From contig DAOUSV010000084.1 of NCBI GenBank assembly GCA_030627065.1, positions 1 to 6,448 of the forward strand: a stretch of DNA of 6,448 bases, given 5' to 3'. This document shows positions 1-5,730 of this stretch, piece after piece. The position numbers and the translations under genes are program-made. This stretch comes from Piscirickettsiaceae bacterium. Its GTDB lineage: Bacteria; Pseudomonadota; Gammaproteobacteria; Nitrosococcales; Methylophagaceae. Positions within the stretch are counted from its first letter, which is position 1, and each line of letters starts with the position of its first letter. The notes beneath the pieces were generated by a model. The model saw nothing but the letters and a program-made list of their open reading frames with translations. It was not told where the DNA came from and made no database searches.

Positions 1-1
1 A

Positions 2-346
2 GGCCCTTATCAATTTGGCTTGCAAACACAAAATATTCAAGCAGAAGAGGCATTAGGTGTTATGCAAAATACACTACAAAGCTTCATCAAAAATGGCCCA
101 ACAAAAGAAGAATTAATCGCCGCAAAACAAAATATCACCGGCGGCTTCGCTTTACGAGTGGATAGCAATAGCAAGATCGCCGGTTATTTAGCTATGATTG
201 GGTTTTATGATCTGCCATTGAGTTATTTAGATACCTTTAAAGCCAGTGTGAACGCTGTAACAGTTGAGGATATTAAAGATGCGTATTCACAACGTATTCA
301 TGCAGACAAAATGATTACGGTGATGGTCGGTGGCAAAGCAGAATAA
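2..346 (+). CDS. M16 family (insulinase/pitrilysin-like) peptidase, C-terminal fragment
   Basis: The reading frame is open from the left edge and ends at TAA 344-346, so only the last 114 residues of a much larger protein are present. A TTG at position 20 lies in the middle of the fold and is not a true start. The fragment has the typical end of an M16 subunit: a helix with GPTKEEL, then the segment running KQNITGGFALRVDSN, then AMIGFYDLPLSYLDTF, the helix VTVEDIKDAY and a final strand MITVMVGG. M16 proteins are zinc peptidases or their inactive partners, usually exported in gammaproteobacteria and often encoded as tandem pairs just upstream of rsmD. The zinc motif (HxxEH) lies outside the window, so whether this copy is catalytic cannot be judged. 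Its position next to rsmD suggests the second member of such a pair. Its last 17 nt overlap the rsmD start. The family call is firm; the substrate is unknown. Confidence 0.87.
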   Translation, partial: GPYQFGLQTQNIQAEEALGVMQNTLQSFIKNGPTKEELIAAKQNITGGFALRVDSNSKIAGYLAMIGFYDLPLSYLDTFKASVNAVTVEDIKDAYSQRIHADKMITVMVGGKAE

Positions 347-908
347 ATTAAAACAAATAGGGCAATGTCGCATTATCGCAGGCAAGTGGCGTGGGCGAAA
401 ATTGGCTGTTGCCGATGTCGAAGGCTTAAGGCCGACACCTGATCGTGTGCGCGAAACGGTGTTTAACTGGCTGCAACCTTATATAGGCAATGCGGTGTGT
501 TTAGATTTGTTTTCCGGTAGTGGCGCATTAGGATTTGAAGCCGCTTCGCGTGGTGCAGGCCTAGTCACTATGGTGGAGTTAAACACTCAAGCCGCCAAAC
601 AGTTGCAAGAGAACTGCCAAACATTATCAGCAGATAATTGTCAGATAGAACAGCAAACAGCACAGCAGTTTATTGCTAAAACAACACGACAATATGATCT
701 TGTTTTTATCGATCCGCCTTATCAAGCTGATTTGTGGACAGAAGTCGCCCAGCAATTAGTGGATAACAAGGTGCTTAGTGATAATGCGAAAATATATTTA
801 GAATGCTCAAGCAAAGGCGAGTTGCCATTACTACCGAAGAGCTGGTTATTACTGAAAGATAAGACATCGGGTGAAGTACGCTATTGCTTGTTTGAATATG
901 GCGTTTAG
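330..908 (+). CDS. rsmD: 16S rRNA (guanine(966)-N2)-methyltransferase RsmD
   Basis: This 192-aa protein (E. coli RsmD is about 198 aa) is a class I SAM-dependent methyltransferase. The family methylates N2 of G966 in helix 31 of 16S rRNA on the assembled 30S subunit. Visible motifs are the N-terminal CRIIAGKWRGRKL, then GLRPTPDRVRETVFNWL (residues 32-48), the SAM-binding loop LDLFSGSGALGFEA (58-71) with an acidic end to the next strand (E83), and the catalytic motif IV DPPY (128-131). The start is GTG at 330: an in-frame TGA at 321 blocks any earlier start, no ATG or TTG occurs before the conserved region, and a GGTGA at 319-323 gives 6-nt spacing. It overlaps the M16 gene by 17 nt, and its TAG touches the next ATG. 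All key residues appear intact. Confidence 0.96.
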   Translation: MAKQNKLKQIGQCRIIAGKWRGRKLAVADVEGLRPTPDRVRETVFNWLQPYIGNAVCLDLFSGSGALGFEAASRGAGLVTMVELNTQAAKQLQENCQTLSADNCQIEQQTAQQFIAKTTRQYDLVFIDPPYQADLWTEVAQQLVDNKVLSDNAKIYLECSSKGELPLLPKSWLLLKDKTSGEVRYCLFEYGV

Positions 909-2735
909 ATGAATAAAACACTGAAAACAGCATTATTTACCACACTGATTCAACTGCCCGTCATCCTGTGGCAGCATATGTTTATTGCGATGTATATTCA
1001 CCACACAACACGTGTTCTTTATTTTGAATCATCGAACATTACGATACTATTTTCAATGATTTTGGCTACTTTTTCTCTGGCGTATTGTAGCGAAAAAATC
1101 AATCAAAGCCGTTGGCTAATTTATTGGTTGATTCCTTTAGCACTCATTGTTGCTCTGGTTTTCGATAGTAATTTTATCATGCAGATTATATTGTTCTTGA
1201 GCTATTTATTATGGATGCTTTTGGCTAAACCTATTGTTGTGCATAAAGTTGAGAATTACTATGAGGGCGTGAAAGTTGACGAGGTGATTTATAAACGATT
1301 CAGAACGTTCAATCAAGCTGAAAAATACCTAGAAAAGAAACTGGATACGGTGTTGAGGGAACTAGCCAAAGAGTCGAAAGATGTTGATGATTTAAATCAA
1401 CGGTATATGCAAAGTGATAACGACTATCGAATACATGATGATAACAGTGATTCCTTACTTTTTAGTAGTTTATGGTATGTGAAAAAACACAGTAGTGGGG
1501 TGTTTGATGAGCTTGGAAAAGATGCTGATATAAGCGGTTTTATGGATTTACTTAAACGAGGCAACCTGCCTGATGATGATCGCGTTGTGCCTAACTGGAT
1601 GAAAATTAAAAACCGGCAATTTAGTGATGTCGATTTTTTACACAATACTGTTGATGGCATTATTGCATTGAGTAGTGAGGAATTTAATGAGTTTGTTTCA
1701 AGTTCAGATAATGGCTTGTTATTCACGTTTCTTAGTACATTGAGCGACAACGAAATTGAACGGTTTTCTCAATATAATGATGATGTCGTTCAACTTGATC
1801 CAGAAAAAGGCGCAGATAGCCCAAGAGTACAATTTAAAAATGGGATGAAGCAGGTAAAAATTGATGAAATAACCGATGAACAACGTGCCAGAGCAGCACT
1901 TGAAATGCCATTAATGATTACTTTTTCAAAGAATATTTGTCATCGGGCTATGGACTTCCAAATAATTACACAAGAAAAATTCTTCGATTTTGAAAATGAT
2001 GACTTTAGAAAATATGAAGGACATTTAGTTAAAGTGATTTGGGAAGAAATGAAATATATCCCGGATCATTTTGAGCAAGTTCTCGACCATTTCAAAGACT
2101 TTTACGAAGAATATAATAACGAGCATAAAAAGTATTTTGTTCATTTAGCCAAACGGTTTGGACAGCTCATTGCTGTTTTAAATAACGTAGTTGTAAAAAC
2201 TCAAAACAGAGAAACATCACTTAATTGGTTTACAAGCAAAGCGGTTGAATATGAATTACTTGGGGATGTGGAAATATCGGTTAGTGCCAGTAAAAAAGCA
2301 GCTATTGATGAAAAATTAATTAACTTTCTAACATTGACCTTTTTAGGAATTTATCATGAAAATGATGATAACCACCTTGAATCACTGATAAACACAGTTG
2401 AAGCACTGTTTGAGTACTATCCTGTCAATCGTGTGGCATGTGAATATGCAATGGTTGAAATGATGAAGTCCGTCGCACTTAAAGATGTGAAAGTAGCTAA
2501 TGCCAATCAATTTATTGCCTTTTTCGAAACCTTGCCACGATTTTATGATGTTTTAAACTATGACCGAATTGTTGAGTTAAAAGAGTTGATTAATCACACT
2601 TTGGCAAATGAAAAACCACAAGATAATGCTATTTTTGATCAAGATGGTGTTAAGAGTAAAATGATTTTACTTAATTATTTAATCGATATGGAATACTTGT
2701 ATTACGAAGGACTCAGTAATGAACAAGAAGTTTAA
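909..2735 (+). CDS. Uncharacterised membrane protein: four N-terminal TM helices plus large cytoplasmic domain
   Basis: I do not recognise this 608-aa protein. Hydrophobic helices lie at about residues 7-30, 44-61, 68-86 and 89-111. Lysines near the N-terminus, the K/R-containing loop 62-69 and K113 after the last helix predict both ends in the cytoplasm. The remaining roughly 495 residues are soluble, acidic and probably mostly helical. They include an amphipathic stretch at 133-167, a D/E-rich segment at 168-225 and helix-rich sequence at 370-430 and 465-565. I see no Walker A motif, no nuclease, protease or HD signature and no metal-binding cysteine cluster (only C60, C344 and C511). ATG 909 directly follows the rsmD stop with no clear Shine-Dalgarno, so it is probably translated by coupling. 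M24 or M28 are alternative starts that would remove the first helix. The 3' end overlaps the next gene by 17 nt. The gene is very probably real; its function is unknown, and a scaffold or regulatory core of a membrane complex is only inference. Confidence 0.85.
   Translation: MNKTLKTALFTTLIQLPVILWQHMFIAMYIHHTTRVLYFESSNITILFSMILATFSLAYCSEKINQSRWLIYWLIPLALIVALVFDSNFIMQIILFLSYLLWMLLAKPIVVHKVENYYEGVKVDEVIYKRFRTFNQAEKYLEKKLDTVLRELAKESKDVDDLNQRYMQSDNDYRIHDDNSDSLLFSSLWYVKKHSSGVFDELGKDADISGFMDLLKRGNLPDDDRVVPNWMKIKNRQFSDVDFLHNTVDGIIALSSEEFNEFVSSSDNGLLFTFLSTLSDNEIERFSQYNDDVVQLDPEKGADSPRVQFKNGMKQVKIDEITDEQRARAALEMPLMITFSKNICHRAMDFQIITQEKFFDFENDDFRKYEGHLVKVIWEEMKYIPDHFEQVLDHFKDFYEEYNNEHKKYFVHLAKRFGQLIAVLNNVVVKTQNRETSLNWFTSKAVEYELLGDVEISVSASKKAAIDEKLINFLTLTFLGIYHENDDNHLESLINTVEALFEYYPVNRVACEYAMVEMMKSVALKDVKVANANQFIAFFETLPRFYDVLNYDRIVELKELINHTLANEKPQDNAIFDQDGVKSKMILLNYLIDMEYLYYEGLSNEQEV
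2707..2711 (+). promoter_or_regulatory. Shine-Dalgarno for the 73-aa membrane protein
   Basis: AAGGA lies 7 nt before ATG 2719, inside the end of the 608-aa protein gene. It supports ATG 2719 as a genuine start and the 73-aa frame as a real gene despite the 17-nt overlap. Confidence 0.7.
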
Positions 2736-2940
2736 CGCCATTTGGCAGCAACGAGGCGCGATATTGGGTTGGATTTTTCTGACTGTGTTTTTGGGAGGGA
2801 TTACTTATGCAGTATTTAATCCTGATTCTTTAGAGTCACCTCCGCCTGGTGCTTATGATAACTTTAAAGAAAAACAAAGCTATGACAAAACCAAAGGGGT
2901 TATTGATGCGGCAACACGAGATGTGTTGAAAAATTTATAA
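2719..2940 (+). CDS. Small single-pass membrane protein, 73 aa, function unknown
   Basis: I do not recognise this protein. It begins with a basic N-terminus (K3, K4, R12), then one hydrophobic helix at about residues 13-33, then a polar tail of about 40 residues containing SPPPG (40-44) and a charged, probably helical end (50-72). By the positive-inside rule the N-terminus is cytoplasmic and the tail periplasmic. There is no lipobox cysteine and no clear signal peptidase site, so a retained signal anchor is more likely than secretion. The start has a good ribosome binding site (AAGGA, 7 nt upstream). The gene overlaps the 608-aa gene by 17 nt, and its TAA abuts the next ATG, so coordinated synthesis with both neighbours is likely. 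A role as accessory subunit of the large membrane protein is inferred from position only. Confidence 0.72.
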   Translation: MNKKFNAIWQQRGAILGWIFLTVFLGGITYAVFNPDSLESPPPGAYDNFKEKQSYDKTKGVIDAATRDVLKNL

Positions 2941-3138
2941 ATGGATAATAATAAGCACCCAAAAGGTAAAGTTGTAGATAGTTCTGATGATAAGGAAATG
3001 CTTAAAATGGCGGCCTATTTTAGCCAAAAAGAATTAAGTAACACAGAATGGACTCTCGGACTTATTGCTAGCGTGATATTTTATGGCGTTGGTTTTGGTA
3101 TGATTATTCTACTAATAATTAAAGCCGGTGGAAGATGA
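2941..3138 (+). CDS. Small C-terminally anchored membrane protein, 65 aa, function unknown
   Basis: I do not recognise this protein. Its first 37 or so residues are hydrophilic and charged, followed by a single hydrophobic helix at about 38-60 with a glycine run (G40, G49, G51, G53) and a short basic end, KAGGR. The glycine spacing could allow tight helix-helix packing. The topology is probably that of a tail-anchored protein: the terminal K and R favour a cytoplasmic C-terminus, whereas K5, K8 and K10 make the N-terminus basic as well, so orientation is uncertain. ATG 2941 directly follows the TAA of the 73-aa gene without an obvious Shine-Dalgarno, which suggests translation by reinitiation. 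Stop TGA is at 3136-3138. Evidence for a real gene is the head-to-tail packing, the coherent membrane profile and the lack of any competing frame. Confidence 0.65.
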   Translation: MDNNKHPKGKVVDSSDDKEMLKMAAYFSQKELSNTEWTLGLIASVIFYGVGFGMIILLIIKAGGR

Positions 3139-3148
3139 TGAATAAGGT

Positions 3149-3154
3149 AGGAGA
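3149..3154 (+). promoter_or_regulatory. Strong ribosome binding site of coaD
   Basis: AGGAGA lies 7 nt before ATG 3162. It fixes the coaD start and shows that coaD is initiated independently, unlike the preceding 65-aa gene and the 608-aa gene, which lack such a site. Confidence 0.8.
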
Positions 3155-3161
3155 ACAGTGA

Positions 3162-3641
3162 ATGAATACAACAGCAATTTATCCAGGTACATTTGATCCA
3201 ATCACTAGCGGTCATATTGATTTAGTGGTTCGCGCCAGCAAGTTGTTTGATAAGATCATTGTTGCCGTCGCGATCAACCCAAGTAAGGCGCCAATCTTTA
3301 GTTTAGATGAGCGCGTGGCCTTAGCATCACAAACATTATCTGAGCTAAAGAATGTCGAAGTCTGTGGCTTTGAAGGCTTGTTAGTCGATGTTGCTAAGCA
3401 AAATAGTGCCAATGTGATTCTTCGTGGTTTACGCGCTGTTTCTGATTTTGAACATGAGTTTCAACTTGCCGGTATGAATCGAAAAATGCAGCCAGATATT
3501 GAAACTATGTTTCTCACTCCGGCTGAGCAATACACATATATATCATCGAGTTTAGTGCGTGAGATTGCCGCATTAGGTGGTGATGTGTCGGACTTCGTTG
3601 CACCGTGTGTGAAGGATGCATTGCACGCTAAATTGGTCTGA
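3162..3641 (+). CDS. coaD: Phosphopantetheine adenylyltransferase (PPAT)
   Basis: This 159-aa protein matches the usual length of bacterial CoaD (E. coli 159 aa). It transfers AMP from ATP to 4'-phosphopantetheine, giving dephospho-CoA, the penultimate step of coenzyme A synthesis in the cytoplasm. Visible signatures of the nucleotidyltransferase fold are YPGTFDPITSGH (7-18, with the TxGH motif at 15-18), NPSKAP with K42, RGLRAVSDFEHE (88-99, with R88, R91 and E99 at the positions of the E. coli active site) and the ATP-binding loop YISSSLVRE (125-133). Everything needed for catalysis is present. The start is set by AGGAGA 7 nt upstream. It lies downstream of three unknown membrane genes and upstream of a ferredoxin gene; coaD followed by this ferredoxin type is a recurrent gammaproteobacterial arrangement. 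Confidence 0.97.
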   Translation: MNTTAIYPGTFDPITSGHIDLVVRASKLFDKIIVAVAINPSKAPIFSLDERVALASQTLSELKNVEVCGFEGLLVDVAKQNSANVILRGLRAVSDFEHEFQLAGMNRKMQPDIETMFLTPAEQYTYISSSLVREIAALGGDVSDFVAPCVKDALHAKLV

Positions 3642-3662
3642 ATGAAAAATACTCGTTAAAAT
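3633..3662 (+). promoter_or_regulatory. Possible weak sigma70 promoter for the ferredoxin gene
   Basis: TTGGTC (3633-3638) and TAAAAT (3657-3662) are separated by 18 bp and would start transcription about 25 nt before ATG 3693. The -35 is poor and overlaps the end of coaD, so this is only a candidate. Read-through from coaD may suffice. Confidence 0.28.
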
Positions 3663-3692
3663 TGTAGAGATAAGTTTAATTTGGAGTGGTAA

Positions 3693-3944
3693 ATGTCGTT
3701 ATTTATAACGGATGAATGTATTAATTGTGATGTTTGTGAGCCGGAGTGTCCGAATAGTGCAATAACACAAGGCGATGAGATTTATGAAATCGCTGTCGAC
3801 CTTTGTACCGAGTGTGTCGGTCATTTTGATACACCGCAATGTGTGGAAGTTTGCCCTGTAGATTGTATTCCTAAAGATCCAGAAAATGAAGAAACGCAAG
3901 AGAAGCTACAAGCCAAATATGAAATATTGATGGCGGCTAAATAA
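3693..3944 (+). CDS. yfhL: YfhL-family 2[4Fe-4S] ferredoxin
   Basis: This 83-aa cytoplasmic electron carrier has two iron-sulfur motifs. The first is canonical: C9, C12, C15 and C19 followed by P20. The second has the hallmark of the Allochromatium vinosum/YfhL group: C38 and C41, then an eight-residue insertion (VGHFDTPQ) before C50, then C54 followed by P55. An extra cysteine at C58 and a charged C-terminal helix (about 63-80) are also typical. Such ferredoxins have very low, well-separated redox potentials; the Pseudomonas aeruginosa homologue next to coaD is, as I recall, required for growth. Physiological partners are not evident here. GGAG at 3683-3686 lies 6 nt before the ATG and supports the start. 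The gap to coaD is 51 nt. Only 4 nt separate its TAA from the stop of the convergent lipoprotein gene. Confidence 0.96.
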   Translation: MSLFITDECINCDVCEPECPNSAITQGDEIYEIAVDLCTECVGHFDTPQCVEVCPVDCIPKDPENEETQEKLQAKYEILMAAK

Positions 3945-3978
3945 GCGATTATCGATGCCTTACTGGCAAAGCAATCGC
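3945..3978 (-). terminator. Weak hairpin at the convergent gene end, possible terminator
   Basis: GCGATT (3945-3950) pairs with AATCGC (3973-3978), and TGCC (3956-3959) pairs with GGCA (3965-3968) around a 5-nt loop, with an unpaired internal loop between the stems. Read on the - strand it is followed by TTATTTAG, a poor U-tract, so it might terminate the lipoprotein transcript. On the + strand no U-tract follows. It covers the lipoprotein stop codon. Confidence 0.25.
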
Positions 3979-4575
3979 ATCCACGACAATGGTGATGTTT
4001 CTTGCTTCAGAATGAGAGCGTTTGTTTAAGCTAATATTGGAATATCGTTTACCTTGTCGCCATTGAGGAATATAAACGATAGGGTAGCTATAATTTCCTT
4101 CGCGTCCTTTTGCGTAGTCAAAAGTCAGTAAGCCATCGTAATATTTGATAGTCACTTCTGTTTGATAACGAGGTCTTTCTGGGTGATAGAATAAAACAGT
4201 TTTCTGTTCACCATCTGCAATTCGGAGTGAAATTGGGCTGTATGTACGATGTTTTCTATTCATACGTACTGTGCCGCCAAAGATAGTCACGCGTAACAGG
4301 TCACCTTCTACACCGGATGCGCCAGAGTAAATTTGTTGTGCGTGTTGCTGGCGGGCTTCAATTTCTAGCTGTTGTTGTTTTTCTTGTTCGAGAGCAATTT
4401 TAGCTTCTTCAATACGGCGTTGTTCTTTAAGCACTTCCATTTGTTGATAATGCATTATGGCTTGTTTACGTTCAGATTGAGATAAAGTATCCCAATTGTC
4501 TTTAGATACTCCATAAATTGAGGGCGTACATGCAAATAAAAGTAATGCTAGAAGGAGAGGAACTAATAATCTCAT
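3949..4575 (-). CDS. Putative outer-membrane lipoprotein with coiled-coil segment
   Basis: This 208-aa protein has a lipoprotein signal: one arginine (R2), a hydrophobic run at 3-14 and the lipobox LFAC, with the acylated cysteine at C16. The next residues, T17 and P18, are not an inner-membrane retention signal, so sorting to the outer membrane by Lol is expected. After a short linker with W28 and LSQSERKQAI (31-40) comes a charged, glutamine-rich helix likely to form a coiled coil (about 35-82), then a beta-rich C-terminal domain (about 90-205) containing GDLLRVTIFGG and many aromatic/basic residues. I do not recognise a named family. ATG 4575 lies about 34 nt downstream of the predicted start point of a near-consensus promoter. 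The gene is transcribed against the surrounding genes, divergent from the cyclase and convergent on the ferredoxin. It may anchor or brace something in the periplasm, but that is inference. Confidence 0.88.
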   Translation of the reverse strand: MRLLVPLLLALLLFACTPSIYGVSKDNWDTLSQSERKQAIMHYQQMEVLKEQRRIEEAKIALEQEKQQQLEIEARQQHAQQIYSGASGVEGDLLRVTIFGGTVRMNRKHRTYSPISLRIADGEQKTVLFYHPERPRYQTEVTIKYYDGLLTFDYAKGREGNYSYPIVYIPQWRQGKRYSNISLNKRSHSEARNITIVVDAIALPVRHR

Positions 4576-4602
4576 TATTTATATCCGTATATATTATGGT
4601 AG

Positions 4603-4628
4603 AATTGACTTAAAAATTATAGTCAATT
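4603..4628. repeat. Perfect inverted repeat in the divergent promoter region, possible operator
   Basis: AATTGACT (4603-4610) and AGTCAATT (4621-4628) are exact reverse complements, with a 10-bp AT-rich spacer. The left arm contains a possible -35 toward the cyclase; the right arm overlaps the first base of the -10 toward the lipoprotein. A dimeric regulator bound here could affect both genes. A transcribed hairpin is less likely given the long spacer and lack of a U-tract. Confidence 0.45.
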
Positions 4629-4633
4629 ATTCA
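4605..4633 (+). promoter_or_regulatory. Possible sigma70 promoter toward the diguanylate cyclase gene
   Basis: TTGACT (4605-4610) and TATTCA (4628-4633) are 17 bp apart. Transcription would begin close to position 4640, essentially at ATG 4638. The message would therefore be leaderless, or the true start would lie downstream. The good -35 and spacing support it; the awkward start point weakens it. Confidence 0.35.
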
Positions 4634-4644
4634 AATCATGACAA
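4616..4644 (-). promoter_or_regulatory. Near-consensus sigma70 promoter for the lipoprotein gene
   Basis: On the - strand, TTGTCA (4644-4639) is followed after exactly 17 bp by TATAAT (4621-4616). The -10 is a perfect consensus and the -35 differs at one position. Transcription would start near 4609, leaving a leader of about 34 nt before ATG 4575. The -35 overlaps the first codons of the divergent cyclase gene. Confidence 0.72.
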
Positions 4645-5669
4645 TTAAAAAAGAAAAATTACAAGGTGAGCAATCAGGATTGATTCCTATCACCGTGCTT
4701 GAAGAAATGGTGAGTAAGCTGTTAACGCAGAATAATCGCCGTGCCTTAATGTCTGGTTTTGTTGACTTAATTAAAAGCTGGCATAAGCCCAAAAAAGTTC
4801 AACTTTTTGCCGATGGCCTCCGTGGAATTATGGGGCACCGAAGTCAAGAATTAGCTGATATCCAAGTGAGCGATTTGTTAAAAATTAACTCATCATCAAT
4901 ATCACTTTCTGATGATGGTTATATTTATAAAGCCGTAGAAACGCAAGAAATACAAATTATAAATAATACTCAATCACATCTCGTTGATTTGTATATTCCA
5001 CTTATGCTCGGAGACGTTGTTGGTGCCATTCTTGTTGTTCAAGGTATCTCTTTTGAACCGATGAATAAGAAAATATGGCAACAGATGCTTGCTTCATATA
5101 CGCATATACACCGAATTCTGTACTCAGGAGAAATCGATCCATTAACGAATTTAATGAATCGGGCATCGTTTGATAGCTTATTGAATCAAACCATTACAGA
5201 AAAGAAGTTATCACCAGAAAATAGCTATTTTGCATTGATGGATATTGATTTCTTTAAGAAAATTAATGATAATTTTGGTCACTTATACGGTGATGAAGTA
5301 CTAATTTTATTAGCTCGGGCAATGGCAGAGTCATTTCGAAGTAATGATTGGCTGTTCCGCTATGGTGGTGAAGAGTTTGCGGTGGTTTTGCATCATTTAG
5401 ATCATGATGAAGCAATAAGCTCTTTAGAGCGTTTTCGTCGAAAGATTGAAGAAACAAACTTTCCGCAAGTAGGTCAAGTGACTATTAGTATCGGATTTAG
5501 TGCTATCGTTGCTCATGAACCATCAAGTAGCTTGATTGACCGTGCCGATCAGGCTCTTTATTACGTGAAAAATAATGGTCGAAATCAAACCTTATGTTAT
5601 GAAGATTTGGTTAAACAAGGTGTTCTAGGACAAACGGTTCAAGAAACAGGTGATATTGAACTGTTTTAG
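4638..5669 (+). CDS. Diguanylate cyclase with N-terminal GAF-like domain
   Basis: This 343-aa soluble protein should convert two GTP into cyclic di-GMP. Residues about 20-160 resemble a degenerate GAF-type sensor (alternating strands such as VDLYIPLMLGDVVGAILVV at 116-134, then a linking helix); its ligand is unknown. The GGDEF domain spans about 163-322: DPLTNLMNR (167-175), the metal-binding DIDFFKKIND (202-211), the active-site GGEEF (243-247) and the late motif VTISIGFS (281-288). RSND (234-237) ends exactly five residues before GGEEF, so the allosteric I-site (RxxD) for product inhibition is intact. No membrane helix is seen. The C-terminal tail ends in the acidic/hydrophobic GDIELF. The start is uncertain: ATG 4638 has no Shine-Dalgarno, whereas TTG 4680 (residue 15) follows AAGGTGAG at 4663-4670 with 9-nt spacing, and M24 is a further option. 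It is divergent from the lipoprotein gene and 61 nt upstream of leuS. Confidence 0.94.
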   Translation: MTIKKEKLQGEQSGLIPITVLEEMVSKLLTQNNRRALMSGFVDLIKSWHKPKKVQLFADGLRGIMGHRSQELADIQVSDLLKINSSSISLSDDGYIYKAVETQEIQIINNTQSHLVDLYIPLMLGDVVGAILVVQGISFEPMNKKIWQQMLASYTHIHRILYSGEIDPLTNLMNRASFDSLLNQTITEKKLSPENSYFALMDIDFFKKINDNFGHLYGDEVLILLARAMAESFRSNDWLFRYGGEEFAVVLHHLDHDEAISSLERFRRKIEETNFPQVGQVTISIGFSAIVAHEPSSSLIDRADQALYYVKNNGRNQTLCYEDLVKQGVLGQTVQETGDIELF

Positions 5670-5730
5670 CTTTATATCAAGTGATTGGTGCGGTATCCTT
5701 GTACGATTGAATTGATAGTAAAAGATAGCC

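Noticed and set aside
1424..1750. 108-codon open frame on the - strand inside the 608-aa gene
   Set aside because: It is fully antisense to a long, coherent coding frame, has no recognisable domain, and its composition looks like a translated shadow.
909..2735. Low GC content of the 608-aa gene as evidence of recent transfer
   Set aside because: Hand counts of sample 60-base lines gave 15-23 G+C here against 25 in rsmD and 27 in leuS, but a line of the cyclase gene gave 14. The contrast is not specific enough.
2719..3138. Small gene pair as a toxin-antitoxin module
   Set aside because: Both products are membrane proteins, neither resembles a known toxin or antitoxin, and there is no separate promoter. 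Coupling to the large gene fits an accessory-subunit role better.
3212..3412. 66-codon - strand frame inside coaD
   Set aside because: It is antisense to a fully conserved enzyme gene and shows no ribosome binding site or family resemblance.
3699..3899. 66-codon - strand frame inside the ferredoxin gene
   Set aside because: It is a shadow of the ferredoxin frame, whose cysteine motifs are decisive.
5263..5457. 64-codon - strand frame inside the GGDEF domain
   Set aside because: It is antisense to the active-site region of the cyclase and has no independent support.
5670..5730. Promoter or leucine-responsive leader before leuS
   Set aside because: The 61-nt gap is too short for a T-box or attenuator, contains no run of leucine codons or clear hairpin, and no -35/-10 pair stood out.
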